Shown here piece by piece: positions 8,256 through 10,251 of a stretch of 10,251 bases of DNA (positions are counted from its first letter, which is position 1; every line of letters begins with the position of its first letter). The translations under genes were made by a program, and so were the position numbers. Origin of the DNA: Hamiltosporidium magnivora (Eukaryota > Microsporidia > Dubosqiidae); NCBI GenBank assembly GCA_004325065.1, contig PITI01000623.1, positions 1-10,251 on the forward strand, in the 5' to 3' direction. The notes under the pieces were generated by a model, which ran no database searches, was not told the DNA's origin, and worked only from the letters and a program-made list of their open reading frames with translations.

Positions 8256-8486
8256 TCACAGAATAAAGACCTCCAAAGCAATTAAATTTTCTAACATTGA
8301 AACATCTTTATCTGAAAATACAGCCTTTAAATTTAATCGATTCAATTTTATTTTTTTAAAAGTTCTTATTGCTATTAACAGAGAATAAGAAAGTATTCTG
8401 TTCTTCGAACACCGAATCATTGTGTAAAAACCATAAGTAATACCCGAATCTTCGCAAAAAGGTGTATATATCATCAGTCGAAATTT
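8256..8486 (-). pseudogene. Possible transposase relic (MULE-like), weak
   Basis: An open frame of about 76 codons ends in TGA at 8256. Its last third reads NLKAVFSDKDVSMLENLIALE, which resembles the segment around the second catalytic aspartate of MULE/FAR1-type transposases (consensus like PKAIITDKD-AM--AI). The preceding GFYTMIRCSKNRILSYSLLIAI could match the hydrophobic strands before it. The first catalytic Asp motif is not clear and the spacing is short (about 46 residues from D9 to D55). Just after the stop, a shifted frame reads LFCEMQ, where the family usually has a C-x-x-H. An overlapping frame in the same strand is also open, so chance is a real alternative. Confidence 0.2.
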
Positions 8487-9364
8487 TTATTCGTATATAA
8501 TATATGAAAAAACTAATTTGTACAGAAAATAAATTTTTCTTTAGAACGTCTTCATGCGTGAGATTAATAGCTTACCGTGTAGATTGAATTATTATTTACT
8601 CGATAGAATCTATTCTAAATGAATCGTACTTTCCAAATTCTTTCTTCACGAGAAAAAACAATTTTTTTGTGTTCGAATTGAAAAATATATCGATTGAAAC
8701 AAAAATGACCTTAAGAAAGACAAAAAACATTTCTATATTCCATAAAATCAGAATCTTTTATATTAAATACATTTAAAAATGATTTATCTAAGATATAAGG
8801 AAAAAAATAAGTAAAAGATTGTACAACATGCATATACTGCGTGAGACTCTGAATAACAATGAATATCATGAAGGAACCAAATTTTTCTAAAAATTTGTCA
8901 TTTCTCTATTTTAAAATATTCGATTTTCAACTATATCATAAAATATTTATAATCAATTTTTTCTTCGTTATATCCTGAATATTAAGATATATTTTACTAA
9001 TTTTTGGTTTATTATGATTATAAAAATACAATTATCAAATCATATGAGCATTTGCATTTACAAATATTAGATTATAAGATGAGTCTTGGAAAATTCGTTC
9101 TGATAGGTCTCAGAATAATTCAAGGCATTACTAATTTTGTATTTTGCTCACGATAAAGATATCTCTGTATTATTTTTATTTAATACACTATTATAAACGA
9201 ACTCTATTCAAAGAGAATAGTTCGAACTCTTTGCCTTCTAGATTTAGTATCGAATTATCAGCTACTCTTAATATCTTATTACATCTATTATATTTCCTTA
9301 TTCGGAACTTTCGTGAAGGTATGTATTGAATGACGTTCTACATATAATATCCGTTTATAAACCA

Positions 9365-9706
9365 TCATTTTTCGGACTTATTGCCTTTATTTTCATTATC
9401 AGGATTTGCTAGAAAGCAAGAAGCAACCTGATCTGTCATTATTTTACGCAGGAAATCTTCTTTTATCAAATAAATGATGATGCGCACGAAATCAAACATT
9501 CCAAAAAAACTAGTATTTGAAAATAAAGTAAAGACAGTTTCAAGATCGTGGGCAAATTATGACAAAAATATAAAAATTTTACTTATATTTTCTGTTTTTT
9601 TCGGGTCAAATTCCCCAGTGTAATACGAAAATCTCTGCGAATTCATTCTATCAAAGCGTTCTTTCCTTTTTATTATACAATTAATTTTTATAATTACTTT
9701 TTTCAA
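9365..9706 (-). pseudogene. Possible decayed gene fragment with one internal stop
   Basis: The minus strand is open for 49 codons from 9706, meets a single TAA at 9557-9559, then is open for 63 more codons to a TGA at 9365-9367. The product would be charged and protein-like (FDRMNSQRFSYYTGEFDPKK, then LIKEDFLRKIMTDQVASCF). No family is recognised. One stop in 114 codons is unusual but not extreme given the number of frames examined. Confidence 0.22.
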
Positions 9707-10251
9707 TTAAACATTTTTAAAAATATTTATTTCTATTTAGACATGATGAGATAGCAGCCTTAGATTAAAATTTCAGACTCTACAAAAATTTTTGTTCTTG
9801 TTTACATCGAATAAAGTACAGATATTAGAGTCAGCTGCTTTAATTTAGGGCATACCAAAATTTATGTCTTGGCTTGGTAATCATTATAAAAACATATCAA
9901 AATTTAAATTTTTATATTTATAAATAATAAAACTACATACAATTCATATTTAAATTTTTTCGATCTAATTAACGATCTTAAGTATCATATTTATGCTTTA
10001 TGGAATTACAGCTTAAAAAAAGTCTAAAGACATTTACTAATAACTCGGATCTATAACGAGCAAGATAATTTTGCAGTAGTTCGTTTTCACCAATTCAACC
10101 GAAATTTTTTGTAATATCAAGAGATTTCGTTTTATTTTGAATGAAATAGTCGGTTTTTGAGTTTGAATATCTACATTATTTACTCGCCTTTCTACACTAT
10201 CAGAATAACCTAGTTATAGAACCTGGTCAGAAAATTTAATTAAAACAACCC

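Larger units (their letters stand above)
3191..10251. other. 7-kb gene desert without supportable genes
   Basis: No open frame exceeds about 90 codons on either strand. At this base composition, random sequence of this size should give several frames of that length, and those seen lack upstream CC-type motifs or recognisable domains. No tRNA or 5S gene was found: candidate B-box-like strings (near 3209, 6048, 6692 and 9221) lack a pairing T-stem. In contrast to 721-3112, no tandem arrays are seen. The sequence is higher in complexity than the repeat-bearing flanks of uL2 and looks like long-decayed DNA. Weak candidates for relics within it lie at 8256-8486 and 9365-9706 on the minus strand. 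Confidence 0.6.

Noticed and set aside
8588..8775. 62-codon plus-strand open frame
   Set aside because: No start codon near its beginning and no recognisable domain; within chance expectation.
9198..9233. Overlapping hairpins (CAAAGAG/CTCTTTG around TTCGAA)
   Set aside because: Short arms, no adjoining gene and no T-run; such pairings are common in AT-rich DNA.
9144..9329. 61-codon plus-strand frame
   Set aside because: It starts at a non-ATG codon, has a hydrophobic low-information product and no start-proximal motif.

Overview
The window looks like nuclear DNA of a gene-poor, very AT-rich microsporidian. The one certain gene is an intronless eukaryote-type ribosomal protein uL2 (cytosolic L8/L2). 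Both gene starts carry a CC-containing motif at exactly the same distance from the ATG, resembling the CCC-like start-proximal signal described in microsporidia. The uL2 stop codon lies inside an AATAAA. The scarcity of genes points to an expanded microsporidian genome (Edhazardia, Hamiltosporidium and Anncaliia are examples of such lineages). The genus cannot be fixed from this sequence, and this placement is an inference.

Layout. Positions 1-135 are A/T microsatellite DNA forming the 3' flank of a minus-strand gene. Positions 136-672 (-) encode an unrecognised 178-residue charged protein. Positions 673-1118 are a divergent intergenic region with an 11-bp array and a near-perfect duplication of 74 bp in the uL2 promoter. 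Positions 1119-1862 (+) encode uL2. Positions 1863-2775 hold a series of unrelated tandem arrays (7, 70, 10 and 63/72 bp periods). The first copies of the 70-bp array echo the end of the uL2 coding sequence. Positions 2776-3190 (-) look like the decayed 3' part of a gene whose frame is broken by a 79-bp tandem duplication.

From about 3190 to the end (7 kb) there is no convincing gene, RNA gene or tandem array. The longest open frames there (roughly 60-90 codons) are about what chance gives at this base composition. Two minus-strand stretches are noted as weak candidates for decayed genes: about 8256-8486, with a faint resemblance to MULE-type transposases, and 9365-9706, a 114-codon frame with a single stop.

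Functionally, uL2 is a core 60S subunit protein. The divergent partner shares its upstream region and so might be co-expressed, but its role is unknown. No previously undescribed system could be demonstrated. The most distinctive features are the repeat halo around the uL2 gene and the pseudogene interrupted by a tandem duplication.
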